A DNA stretch of 8,313 nt from Cyanobacteria bacterium OH_CDB_58 (GTDB taxonomy: Bacteria; Cyanobacteriota; Vampirovibrionia; Gastranaerophilales; Gastranaerophilaceae). A program made the position numbers and the translations under genes. Of the stretch, positions 1 to 6,899 are shown piece after piece. Position 1 is the first letter of the stretch. Every line of letters starts with the position of its first letter. Below the pieces are notes generated by a model. The model did not search any database and had not been told where the DNA came from. It saw only the letters and a program-made list of their open reading frames with translations. The stretch covers positions 1-8,313 of the forward strand of contig JAEZLC010000088.1 in assembly GCA_023435965.1 (NCBI GenBank). Direction: 5' to 3'.

Positions 1-384
1 GGGGAATACTCTGAGCTTAATATACAAAGTATCAAATTCCACAAAACATTTGCATTGATTAAATTTGCAGAAATTCACTCTATCAATGATACAGAAATGT
101 ACAAAGGTTTAAATCTATATATATCTAAGAATATAGTCCAAAAATTCCTTGAAGATGATGAATATTTGGTTAGCGACCTAGACGGCCTTGAGGCTTTTGA
201 TACCAGTGACAATTACCTGGGAAAAATTTGTGCAGTTGGTGAAAATAGTGCAACAAATATCATAAGCATTATGGATAAAAATGAAAAAATTCATATGATT
301 CCTTTTGTAAAAGAATTGGTGCCGCAAGTAGACATAAAAAACAAAAGAGTAACAATAAACAATATCGAAGGCTTAATAAATTGA
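1..384 (+). CDS. rimM: Ribosome maturation factor RimM, C-terminal part (5' end outside window)
   Basis: RimM binds the 30S subunit through ribosomal protein S19 and helps maturation of the 16S rRNA 3' domain. The frame is open from base 1: eighteen codons precede the TTG at 55 and continue RimM-like sequence, so that TTG is not the start. About 127 residues are visible against a usual family length near 170, so roughly 40 N-terminal residues are missing. The visible part holds the end of the N-terminal beta-barrel (KGLNLYIS), the linker ending in DEYLVSDLDGLEAFD, and the PRC-barrel domain with LGKI and the conserved IPFVKELVPQVD followed by KRVTI near the C-terminus. The stop TGA overlaps the trmD start by 4 bases, the usual rimM-trmD pairing, which implies translational coupling. 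Identification rests on motifs and gene order and is firm. Confidence 0.93.
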   Translation, partial: GEYSELNIQSIKFHKTFALIKFAEIHSINDTEMYKGLNLYISKNIVQKFLEDDEYLVSDLDGLEAFDTSDNYLGKICAVGENSATNIISIMDKNEKIHMIPFVKELVPQVDIKNKRVTINNIEGLIN

Positions 385-1124
385 AGTTTAATGTACTAAC
401 TTTATTCCCAGAATTAATCCTAGAAGCTTGCAATCACAGTATTTTAAAAAGAGCAAAAGAAAAAAATCTTATTGAGGTTTTAACAACTAATCCAAGAGAT
501 TTTTCGGCAAGCAAACATAAAAAAGTCGACGACACCCCATACGGTGGTGGTGCAGGCATGGTCTTGAGCTGCCAGCCATATTTAGACGCTTTAGAGAGCA
601 TAGAAAAATCTAACGATTTTGAGAAAATTATATTAACACCTCAAGGAGAGGTTTATAACCAAAAAATCGCAAAAGAGTTATCCTCCAAAGAACAAATAAT
701 TATCATTTGTGGACACTATGAAGGTTTCGATGAAAGGTTAAGAACTTTATCCGGGGCTAGAGAAATTTCTCTCGGTGATTTTGTACTTACAGGAGGAGAA
801 TATCCTGCTTTGTGCATCATCGACAGCATTACCAGACTCCTAGATGGAGCTTTGGGCGATAACGACTCGGCAGAATATGACAGCCATTCTGATGGCCTGT
901 TGGAATACCCGCATTATACAAAACCAAGAGAGTACAAGGGACTCAAAGTTCCTGAAGTGCTATTATCAGGTAATCATGCCGACATAGAGAAATGGAGAAG
1001 GTGCCAACAAATACTTAGAACAAAGAAAAAACGACCAGATTTGTATAAAAAATTTATCAACCAAAATCTGAGCAAAAATGATATAAAAATACTTAAAGAA
1101 CTAGAACCAGATTTGGAAAATTAA
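381..1124 (+). CDS. trmD: tRNA (guanine-37-N1)-methyltransferase TrmD
   Basis: TrmD transfers a methyl group from S-adenosylmethionine to N1 of G37 in tRNAs reading codons that start with C or G, preventing +1 frameshifting; it acts as a cytosolic homodimer. The 247-residue length is normal. Visible signatures are LFPE (8-11), the DDTPYGGGAGM loop (50-60), the SAM-binding trefoil-knot strands LTPQG (85-89), GHYEGFDER (111-119) and SLGDFVLTGGE (130-140), and the C-terminal tRNA-binding segment with SDGLLEYPHYTKP (170-182). Asp171 corresponds to the catalytic Asp169 and Arg152 to the conserved Arg154 of characterised enzymes. The start is TTG at 381, inside the rimM stop region (4-base overlap); no separate Shine-Dalgarno is needed if translation is coupled. 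The gene is intact. Confidence 0.96.
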   Translation: MKFNVLTLFPELILEACNHSILKRAKEKNLIEVLTTNPRDFSASKHKKVDDTPYGGGAGMVLSCQPYLDALESIEKSNDFEKIILTPQGEVYNQKIAKELSSKEQIIIICGHYEGFDERLRTLSGAREISLGDFVLTGGEYPALCIIDSITRLLDGALGDNDSAEYDSHSDGLLEYPHYTKPREYKGLKVPEVLLSGNHADIEKWRRCQQILRTKKKRPDLYKKFINQNLSKNDIKILKELEPDLEN

Positions 1125-1142
1125 TTTGTTTGTATATATAAT
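1113..1142 (+). promoter_or_regulatory. Candidate sigma-70-type promoter for the dehydrogenase pair
   Basis: A TTGGAA box (1113-1118, 4 of 6 to TTGACA) lies 18 bases before a perfect TATAAT (1137-1142). Transcription would begin near 1149, giving a leader of about 37 bases before the ATG at 1187. The -35 box sits in the last codons of trmD, so the dehydrogenases may be transcribed both by read-through and from this site. This is a pattern match only. Confidence 0.5.
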
Positions 1143-1186
1143 TTTAAGTGCTAAAATCTTATTTGGATAAAAATTTAGCAGGTATT

Positions 1187-2194
1187 ATGAAAGCAGCTAC
1201 GATATCAAAAGACAAACTTGTCATTTCTAAAGTTAAAAGACCCACTTTAACCGAAAAAGGTGCAATTATAAAAGTCCATGGATGTGGTCTATGCGGTTCT
1301 GACATTGTAAAACTTAAAACAGGCATATCAAAAGATGGCGATGTATTAGGACATGAAGTTGTCGGAGAAATTGTTGAAATAGATTCTTCTACAACCTTTC
1401 AAGTGGGAGATAGAATCGTCCTAGGTCACCATGTCCCTTGCTTTGACTGTGTATATTGCTGGGGCGGCAACTATTCAATGTGCAGAAGTTTTAAAAACAC
1501 TAATATTTTCCCGGGAGGATTTGCGGAATATATATTTGCATCTGAGCTTCACTTGCAAAATACTGCTTTTATTCCGAACCCTGAACTTAGTGACGACGAG
1601 GCCGCATTTTTAGAACCATTAGCATGTTGCATCAGAGCAATAAAGAGATCAGAAATCCCGCACTCATCAAGAGTTCTGATTGTTGGATTAGGCTCAATAG
1701 GTTTATTAATGGGACAAGCAGCTCAAGCCATGGGATACAAAGCCATAGGTTGCGATATTATACCTGAAAGAGTTGATTTAGCAAAAAGACTGGGATTTGA
1801 AGAAGCTATGGTTTCAACAGATCAGAATACGATAATTTCTAAAGTTAAAGAATTTACATCTGATTACGGTGCAGATGCTGTTTTCATGACCTCAGGCTCA
1901 GATAGAACTCTCGATCTGGCACTAAAATCTATTAGAGATGGTGGAACAATTATAGTTTTCTCAAGCATAAAAACTGATTTAGGGTACTCTAACAACGATA
2001 TATACTATAGAGAACTTAAGGTCTTAGGAAGCTATTCACCGGCACCTGTTGACTTGGAGGATTCATTGGAGTTTCTACAATCAAGAAAAGTAATTGTCGA
2101 AAATCTTTCGACGCATTACACTATTGAACACATAAATGAAGCCATTCAAGACACTATAACAAACAAAATTATAAAGGCATATATAACTCTATGA
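1187..2194 (+). CDS. Zinc-dependent medium-chain alcohol/polyol dehydrogenase, NAD-type
   Basis: A 335-residue medium-chain dehydrogenase (MDR) of the sorbitol/threonine-dehydrogenase-like zinc group. It probably oxidises a secondary alcohol or polyol, or reduces the ketone; the substrate cannot be read from sequence. The N-terminal GroES-like catalytic domain carries the expected catalytic zinc ligands Cys36 (CGSD), His56-Glu57 (GHE) and Glu143 (LEPL). The structural zinc lobe has four cysteines, 85, 88, 91 and 99, in C-x2-C-x2-C-x7-C spacing. The Rossmann domain has GLGSIG (167-172) and Asp190 at the end of the second strand, the usual NAD marker. I chose ATG 1187 over the in-frame GTG at 1148 because MKAA is the usual family start and the GTG would sit at the predicted transcription start. 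It overlaps the next gene by ATGA, so the two form an operon. Confidence 0.88.
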   Translation: MKAATISKDKLVISKVKRPTLTEKGAIIKVHGCGLCGSDIVKLKTGISKDGDVLGHEVVGEIVEIDSSTTFQVGDRIVLGHHVPCFDCVYCWGGNYSMCRSFKNTNIFPGGFAEYIFASELHLQNTAFIPNPELSDDEAAFLEPLACCIRAIKRSEIPHSSRVLIVGLGSIGLLMGQAAQAMGYKAIGCDIIPERVDLAKRLGFEEAMVSTDQNTIISKVKEFTSDYGADAVFMTSGSDRTLDLALKSIRDGGTIIVFSSIKTDLGYSNNDIYYRELKVLGSYSPAPVDLEDSLEFLQSRKVIVENLSTHYTIEHINEAIQDTITNKIIKAYITL

Positions 2195-3228
2195 AAATGA
2201 AAGCAATACAATATTATGCACCTCAAGATATAAGATATGAAGAGGTTAGCGTTAAAGATCCTGGACCTAACGAGGTTTTGGTTAAAGTTAAAGCAGCACT
2301 CACATGCGGAACAGACTTAAAAACCTACAGAAGAGGTCATCCTGTATTGATAAAGAAAATACCTTCCGGATTTGGGCATGAATTTTCAGGAATCATAGAA
2401 AAACTTGGAAAAAACGTTCAAGATTTCCAGGTTGGAGATAGAGTGGTAGCAGCGAATTCTGCTCCTTGCTATAAATGTTTCTTCTGTAAAAAAGAAGAAT
2501 ACAATTTATGCGAAAATTTAAACTTTTTAAACGGTGCTTATGCTGAATACATAACGATTCCAGAACAAATTGTAAAACACAACTTGTTAAAGCTGCCTGA
2601 TGATTTGAGCTTTGAAAAAGCAGCATTTGCCGAACCGCTCGCAAATGTCGTGCATGGGGTGGAAAGAACAGGGATAAAAGCAGGTCAAACTGTAGGTGTA
2701 GTGGGAATAGGTCCTATCGGGCTAATGTTCGTAAAACTCGCAAAACTAAAAGGAGCTAAAGTTATTGCAGCGGGGAGAAATCCTTTAAAACTCAAACTAG
2801 CAAAAGAGTTTGGAGGAGCTGATGAAGTTATTGATTTAAACAAATACCCAAACCCTGAAAAAATATTTCTTTCATTTACAGAGCAGAATAAAGGACTGGA
2901 CGTAGCTGTAGAGTGCGTCGGAATCCCGGAAATTTGGGAAAGAATGTTTACATTTGTCAGAAGAGGCGGAACTGTTCATTTATTCGGTGGCTGTAAATCT
3001 GGTACTTCAATAAATATAGACACTAGACGTCTTCATTATGATGAAATAAAAATAATCAGTATTTTCCACCATACTCCAAAATACTTTAGGGAGGCTCTTA
3101 ATTTAATTGCTGAAAATAAAGTTGATGTAGAAAAACTAATTACTGCCAACATGCCTCTTGAATTAACAAAAAAAGCTTTAGAGCTACACTCAAGCGGTGA
3201 TGCCATAAAAGTTCTTCTAAAACCATAA
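2191..3228 (+). CDS. Zinc-dependent medium-chain dehydrogenase, probably NADP-type
   Basis: A second, clearly distinct MDR enzyme, 345 residues. Catalytic zinc ligands are Cys39 (CGTD), His63-Glu64 (GHE) and Glu148 (AEPL); structural zinc cysteines are 93, 96, 99 and 107 (C-x2-C-x2-C-x7-C). The dinucleotide fold has GIGPIG (172-177). At the end of the second strand the sequence reads AAGRN (193-197): Gly-Arg replaces the Asp seen in its upstream partner. In related ketose reductases an Arg here binds the 2'-phosphate of NADP, so NADP use is inferred. The ATG at 2191 overlaps the preceding stop by 4 bases; an alternative ATG two codons later (2197) would give the common MKAI start. The substrate is unknown. 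The tight coupling suggests that both enzymes act on the same or successive intermediates. Confidence 0.88.
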   Translation: MKMKAIQYYAPQDIRYEEVSVKDPGPNEVLVKVKAALTCGTDLKTYRRGHPVLIKKIPSGFGHEFSGIIEKLGKNVQDFQVGDRVVAANSAPCYKCFFCKKEEYNLCENLNFLNGAYAEYITIPEQIVKHNLLKLPDDLSFEKAAFAEPLANVVHGVERTGIKAGQTVGVVGIGPIGLMFVKLAKLKGAKVIAAGRNPLKLKLAKEFGGADEVIDLNKYPNPEKIFLSFTEQNKGLDVAVECVGIPEIWERMFTFVRRGGTVHLFGGCKSGTSINIDTRRLHYDEIKIISIFHHTPKYFREALNLIAENKVDVEKLITANMPLELTKKALELHSSGDAIKVLLKP

Positions 3229-3234
3229 ACATAA

Positions 3235-3259
3235 CATTAAGTTTTGTTAATGCTTTTTT
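3235..3259 (+). terminator. Candidate weak intrinsic terminator after the dehydrogenases
   Basis: The arms CATTAA (3235-3240) and TTAATG (3247-3252) are perfect complements around a six-base loop. One base later comes a run of six T (3254-3259). The position, 6 bases after the stop codon, fits a terminator. The stem is short and AT-rich, so it would be weak. Confidence 0.45.
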
Positions 3260-3369
3260 GCTCCTGATATTTTCACTTACAACTAAGCTTTTCAGAAATT
3301 TAAATCTTCTATGGATATTATTATTTATTTTTTTTGTTAGAATTTATTCATAAACTAGCAATTTTTATT

Positions 3370-3397
3370 TTGACAGTTTTTGAAATGAATGTAGTAA
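3370..3397 (+). promoter_or_regulatory. Candidate promoter for the SFxG gene pair
   Basis: A perfect TTGACA (3370-3375) is followed after 16 bases by TAGTAA (3392-3397, 3 of 6 to TATAAT) preceded by TG. Transcription would start near 3404, downstream of the ATG at 3402 and just before the ATG at 3417, which supports the later start. The -10 box is poor. An alternative -10, TAGAAT at 3338-3343, lacks a good -35. The rest of 3260-3401 is AT-rich with nothing else recognised. Confidence 0.35.
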
Positions 3398-3416
3398 GCT
3401 AATGGAAAGTAAGAGC

Positions 3417-4487
3417 ATGAAAATTAGTTTAAACAACACAACAAGGCTCCATCCAAAGTCCTTTACAGGGCTTGGGGAAAACGGACCAGGAAGTCAACCG
3501 CTGACTCAACCAACAAACCTGCCACTGAAAAACACGAATGAATATAATATAACTGCGACCGCGAGAGAAAAATCTCGCGGTCGTACGAGTTTTAAAGGTG
3601 GTAGTGTAGAATCGACAATTATTACTGGACTTCCAAAATGGATAGATAAAGCTGGAGCAAAAATTGCCTCTTCTAAAGGATGGCAGGACTTCTTTCAGGC
3701 TATTACTAACAACATATTGATGGCAGAAGCCACTTTTGCACTATTTTTAACTTGTGCAGCAAGACCGGCAACAATCATGGCAACACCGACTAAAGATCCG
3801 GAAAATAAACAAAAAAACAAATATGCAGCGGTTAAATCAGCAGCATCCGGAATTGTTGGTTTTGTAACTACATTTATTGTAGTTCAGCCGTTTAAAAAAG
3901 CAGCAAAAAAAGCTATAGAAATACTTAAAAGCAATGATGAAATGTTTTCATCGTCTCAAATATCACCGCTTTCACATTTCATTATAGATTCAAAATTCAA
4001 AGATAAAGAACCTGTTCTAAAATACACGGTATCAGAATTTATTGATGGAGTGAAGAAAGTAGAAGAAAAAGTTCTACCAGAAAAGCTCATTAAAAAAGCT
4101 AAGGAACTAGTAAGTGATGATGACTTAGAAAAAATGATCAAGTCAATAAAAAAAGAATTCGGCGAAGCAATCGAAAACGACAAACTAAAAACTGAATTAT
4201 ATTCAAAAACTAAAACAGTTTTAAAATCATACGAAAAAACATACGGGAACTTTATGAACAAAGTTAACGGACCTCTATTCTGGCCATTTAAAGCAGCAGT
4301 AACTGTCGCTCTTGTTCCGGTCATTCTGTCTAAATTAGGGCTTAAGAAAAGTTCTAAACCAGCAGAACAGAAACAGACGGTAACTCAACCTTCTCAAATA
4401 ATGTATCAAGCAGCGATGCTTTCACCAGAAAAACCAAAAGCTGTATTCCAAAATTTTGCAGGAGTAACAAACAATGAAAATAAATAA
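3417..4487 (+). CDS. Unrecognised membrane-associated protein with two N-terminal SFxG motifs
   Basis: A 356-residue protein I do not recognise. It has no classical signal peptide. The N-terminal 60 residues are polar, rich in Asn, Thr and Pro, and contain KSFTG (14-18) and TSFKG (57-61). Hydrophobic stretches that may span or enter the membrane lie at about 99-120, 138-158 and 285-305. Between the second and third is a Lys/Glu-rich helical region (about 190-280). The tail is polar and ends near QNFAGV. The ATG at 3417 is preferred to that at 3402: it yields MKISLNN, resembling the MKINNLN start of the next gene, and GGAAAG lies 7 bases upstream. The gene overlaps the next by 14 bases, and the two proteins share overall layout, suggesting diverged paralogues acting together. 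A GC-rich inverted repeat lies in frame at codons for about residues 46-56. Function unknown. Confidence 0.75.
   Translation: MKISLNNTTRLHPKSFTGLGENGPGSQPLTQPTNLPLKNTNEYNITATAREKSRGRTSFKGGSVESTIITGLPKWIDKAGAKIASSKGWQDFFQAITNNILMAEATFALFLTCAARPATIMATPTKDPENKQKNKYAAVKSAASGIVGFVTTFIVVQPFKKAAKKAIEILKSNDEMFSSSQISPLSHFIIDSKFKDKEPVLKYTVSEFIDGVKKVEEKVLPEKLIKKAKELVSDDDLEKMIKSIKKEFGEAIENDKLKTELYSKTKTVLKSYEKTYGNFMNKVNGPLFWPFKAAVTVALVPVILSKLGLKKSSKPAEQKQTVTQPSQIMYQAAMLSPEKPKAVFQNFAGVTNNENK
3554..3585 (+). repeat. GC-rich perfect inverted repeat inside the first SFxG gene
   Basis: CGACCGCGAGA (3556-3566) and its exact reverse complement TCTCGCGGTCG (3573-3583) flank a six-base loop. With a G-T wobble and a T-A pair outside them the stem reaches 13 base pairs. 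The arms are 8 G+C of 11, in a gene that is otherwise strongly AT-rich. There is no T run after it, so it is not a standard terminator. It is translated in frame as part of the polar N-terminal region, between the two SFxG motifs. Confidence 0.85.
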
Positions 4488-5319
4488 TTTAAATTATAGC
4501 TACACAAATCTGAATAATAAAAAAACAAGCCTTCCTGCAAAAGCAAATAACGTATCTTTCGGCGGGGCATACGGAAAAGCGATTGACAAGATAGCAGATC
4601 CTTTGAGCAAATGGATGGTGAGTATATCAGATTCGAAACCAGTCAAATCTATGATTAAGACTTTTTCTCAAAGTAAACAAGGCTATACCCACATGATGAC
4701 TATCGAAAGTATAGTAATCGGCGGATTCTATATGCAAAATACGGCAAGAAACAAAAAAATTGAAAAAGATCAAAAACTCCCATTAATGATTAACGACGGA
4801 TTAGTAACAGCAATTGCAGCGGTTCTAAACTACACATTAGACGGAAAAATTGCAAATAAAATCAAACAACTACAAGATTCTGTAAAAATACACAGTATGA
4901 ATAATGCTACAAAAGAAATGTTGGATGAAGCATCAAAAATTCTAGACTCTAAACAACTAACAAAAGTCTGCCTAGAACTCAATCCATTCCACCTTGCTAA
5001 CGGAAAAGATGCAGTAGAAGAAGCACTAACAAAAGTTCTTGATAAAGACACTCTTAAAAAAGTTATGCAAACAATAACTCCTGAAAAAATCACAACTGCA
5101 ACTTCTAAAACAATAAAAGCAAAAACAATGGCTGATGTTCTTACTGGTATTGACTTATTAAAAGGACTAGCGATATTCTCTATTATCTACAGATATCTAT
5201 CACCGGTAATAATAACGCCTATTGCAAATAAAATCAGTGGAAAAATTCAACATTCTGCAAAAGACAAAAAAGCAGCTGCTATCGAACAAAAACCAGCAGA
5301 AACCGTAGTAAAAAAATAA
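4474..5319 (+). CDS. Unrecognised membrane-associated protein with N-terminal SFGG motif
   Basis: A 281-residue protein I do not recognise. After an Asn/Lys-rich leader without signal-peptide character comes NNVSFGG (25-31). Next are an amphipathic segment, hydrophobic stretches at about 72-88 and 102-122, a Lys/Glu-rich helical middle (about 123-215), and a strongly hydrophobic stretch at about 222-247. The short tail is rich in Ala and Lys. The order of these parts parallels the preceding gene, though direct sequence identity is low by eye. The start is ATG 4474 with AGGAG at 4460-4464, inside the end of the upstream gene (14-base overlap), so the two are co-transcribed. An N-terminal SFxG motif in two neighbouring proteins hints at a shared sorting, processing or docking signal; that is inference. 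No enzyme motif is visible. Confidence 0.75.
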   Translation: MKINNLNYSYTNLNNKKTSLPAKANNVSFGGAYGKAIDKIADPLSKWMVSISDSKPVKSMIKTFSQSKQGYTHMMTIESIVIGGFYMQNTARNKKIEKDQKLPLMINDGLVTAIAAVLNYTLDGKIANKIKQLQDSVKIHSMNNATKEMLDEASKILDSKQLTKVCLELNPFHLANGKDAVEEALTKVLDKDTLKKVMQTITPEKITTATSKTIKAKTMADVLTGIDLLKGLAIFSIIYRYLSPVIITPIANKISGKIQHSAKDKKAAAIEQKPAETVVKK

Positions 5320-5348
5320 ACTAATATAGCAAACAACAAATAAACGAG

Positions 5349-5379
5349 AATAATAGACTACTAAATGTAGTCTATTATT
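5349..5379. terminator. Hairpin between convergent genes, probable bidirectional terminator
   Basis: A perfect 13-bp inverted repeat (5349-5361 with 5367-5379) around a five-base AT loop lies between the plus-strand stop at 5319 and the minus-strand gene ending at 5361. Its arms have AT-rich outer ends, which supply short A and T runs in either direction, although there is no long T tract. The right arm lies inside the last codons of the minus-strand gene and the left arm's last base is in its stop codon. Confidence 0.6.
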
Positions 5380-6818
5380 TCTAATTGGTATTCGAATAAT
5401 ATTTCTTCTTTAGATACAACTTTGATATTTGGAATAAATTTTGAAATTAGCAGATACATAAGTTGTCTAATATTCATTGGTGCTATCAGAATTACATCCT
5501 TTGTTTCATTATTGTGCTTTTTTAAAGAAGCTTCTATTTTAGAGGCGATTTTTTCAATTACTTTTGCATTTACTTTTAAAACTTCATCTGTAGAATCTGG
5601 CTCTATTAATGAATTAAGGGTTTTATCAGAAAGTTCAAATGCACTTATAACAGCCTGTTTGTTAGCTAGTGATTTGCTGATTTGTCTGGACATTGCGATT
5701 CTGACACGCCCTAAAAGATCTTCTTTAGATGCGTCATCAGCAAAGTCGTTAATCTTCTCAAAGATGTAGAAAATATCTTTGATAGAGACATTCTCTTTAA
5801 TTAAATTTGAAAGAATATACTTAATTTCTGCAATTGATAGAAAATCAGGAATTATATTTTCTATTAGATAAAGATTTTGAGCCCCGACAATTTCAATGTA
5901 TCTATTTACATCAGAGTAATCAAAAATATCTTCAATGTGTTTTATAGAAACAAAATCTAAGACCCTTGAAATATATTCAATTGCTGATAATCCTTTGGTC
6001 CAAAAATCCTTTGTTTTTGACTCTTCTATCCATAAAATTTGCTTGCCTGTAATATAATCCACATCTTTTATGGCATCCTTAGGAAGCTTTGTGAGGTTTA
6101 ATTCATTTCTAAAATACATCACGTAACCAGGGTAGGCAAACGACTTTATGGCTGGAATTGCTCTTACGTTTATAGAAAACTCATTAGCTTGAAGTGCATC
6201 ATCTGTATCAATGTGCACCTTTGGAATAATGTAACCTAAGGATTCTGTTAAATTCTGTCTTACTTTTACAATTTGAGAAATCAAATTATTTTCTTTATCA
6301 GGGCTGATTAAATCCAACAATTCCTCAGAAAGAGTAATACTAAGTTTATTTTCACCTATTTTATTGTGCATAATTTCAGGCGATAAAACTTGAAGAAGCT
6401 TTTGCTTTAAGTCATTAAGTTCCTTTATGGTAACAGATATCTCATCATTGAGCTTATCTCTGTTATCATCTGAGGTTGAGTCTAATAAGGATTTAATCTG
6501 ATTTATTTTAGCTCTTTTATCTTTGATTTTCTTTTGAATATCCATACAAATATCAAACGGCTCTAAGATTGGATTCATAATCCTTTCCATTTTTGATCTA
6601 AAACCTAAAAAGTCAGAACTTTCATCGATAGAATCCTCAAAAACAGCATCTCTAACAAAAATACAATTATACTGATACCCGTCATCAGTATCTACTTCAT
6701 GCATGGAATACAGCTCCCAGCCTTCTTCTGACATTGAATTCAAAAGATTTTCGAGCTGATCAAAGTCATTACTTGGACAAGTTTGTATTTTGTACTGAGC
6801 TCTTGCAGGTTTCATCAT
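5361..6818 (-). CDS. Soluble FlhA/SctV cytoplasmic-domain (FHIPEP) protein with DUF4177-like N-terminus
   Basis: A 485-residue protein with no membrane segment. Residues 8-57 resemble the small DUF4177 fold (YKIQ, then EEGWELYSM, then CIFVRD). Residues about 90-145 form a Lys/Glu-rich coiled coil. From about 155 to the end the sequence follows the cytoplasmic domain of the export-gate family FlhA/InvA/SctV. Matching segments are QIVKVRQNLTESLGYIIPKV (182-201), ANEFSINVRAIP (211-222), GKQILWIEES (258-267), IENIIPDFLSIAEIKYILSN (319-338), KENVSIKDIFYIFEKIND (341-358), LLGRVRIAMSRQIS (368-381) and a closing VILIAP...PNIKVVSKEEI (442-473). Normal FlhA is near 690 residues with about eight membrane helices before this domain; here they are absent. 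In true export gates this domain forms a ring and docks chaperone-substrate complexes; what a detached copy does is unknown. The ATG at 6818 is chosen for its Shine-Dalgarno site; TTG 6821 and ATG 6815 are alternatives. Confidence 0.8.
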   Translation of the reverse strand: MMKPARAQYKIQTCPSNDFDQLENLLNSMSEEGWELYSMHEVDTDDGYQYNCIFVRDAVFEDSIDESSDFLGFRSKMERIMNPILEPFDICMDIQKKIKDKRAKINQIKSLLDSTSDDNRDKLNDEISVTIKELNDLKQKLLQVLSPEIMHNKIGENKLSITLSEELLDLISPDKENNLISQIVKVRQNLTESLGYIIPKVHIDTDDALQANEFSINVRAIPAIKSFAYPGYVMYFRNELNLTKLPKDAIKDVDYITGKQILWIEESKTKDFWTKGLSAIEYISRVLDFVSIKHIEDIFDYSDVNRYIEIVGAQNLYLIENIIPDFLSIAEIKYILSNLIKENVSIKDIFYIFEKINDFADDASKEDLLGRVRIAMSRQISKSLANKQAVISAFELSDKTLNSLIEPDSTDEVLKVNAKVIEKIASKIEASLKKHNNETKDVILIAPMNIRQLMYLLISKFIPNIKVVSKEEILFEYQLEIIDYI

Positions 6819-6825
6819 CAAATTT

Positions 6826-6831
6826 TCCTTT
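6826..6831 (-). promoter_or_regulatory. Ribosome binding site that decides the FlhA-like start
   Basis: On the minus strand AAAGGA ends 7 bases before the ATG at 6818. The start region reads TTG-ATG-ATG; this spacing favours the first ATG over the TTG at 6821. Confidence 0.6.
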
Positions 6832-6899
6832 AAAAAACTATTTAACTTATAATAACATTTTTATAGCTGAATTTCAGCACATTTGAGCTTAAATTAAAA

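Noticed and set aside
55..57. TTG as the start of a short 109-residue protein
   Set aside because: The frame is open back to base 1 and the upstream codons extend the RimM sequence, so this is an internal Leu codon.
1148..1186. N-terminal extension of the first dehydrogenase from GTG 1148
   Set aside because: The added 13 residues are not typical of the family, the codon would lie at the predicted transcription start, and MKAA at 1187 is the usual start.
3229..3416. Possible small gene or RNA in the gap after the dehydrogenases
   Set aside because: Apart from the weak terminator and promoter boxes the sequence is AT-rich with no open frame carrying a ribosome binding site and no stable structured element.
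3956..4324. 122-codon minus-strand open frame opposite the first SFxG gene
   Set aside because: It is Ser/Phe-rich, as expected from the complement of Lys/Glu-rich coding sequence, and has no motif or ribosome binding site; a shadow frame.
5422..5769. 115-codon plus-strand open frame opposite the FlhA-like gene
   Set aside because: It lies wholly within a well-supported coding region on the other strand and shows no family signature; its hydrophobic look comes from complementing AT-rich codons.
6866..6878. Small inverted repeat GCTGA/TCAGC between the two minus-strand genes
   Set aside because: The stem is only 5 bp with a three-base loop and no T run follows on either strand, so it is not supported as a terminator.
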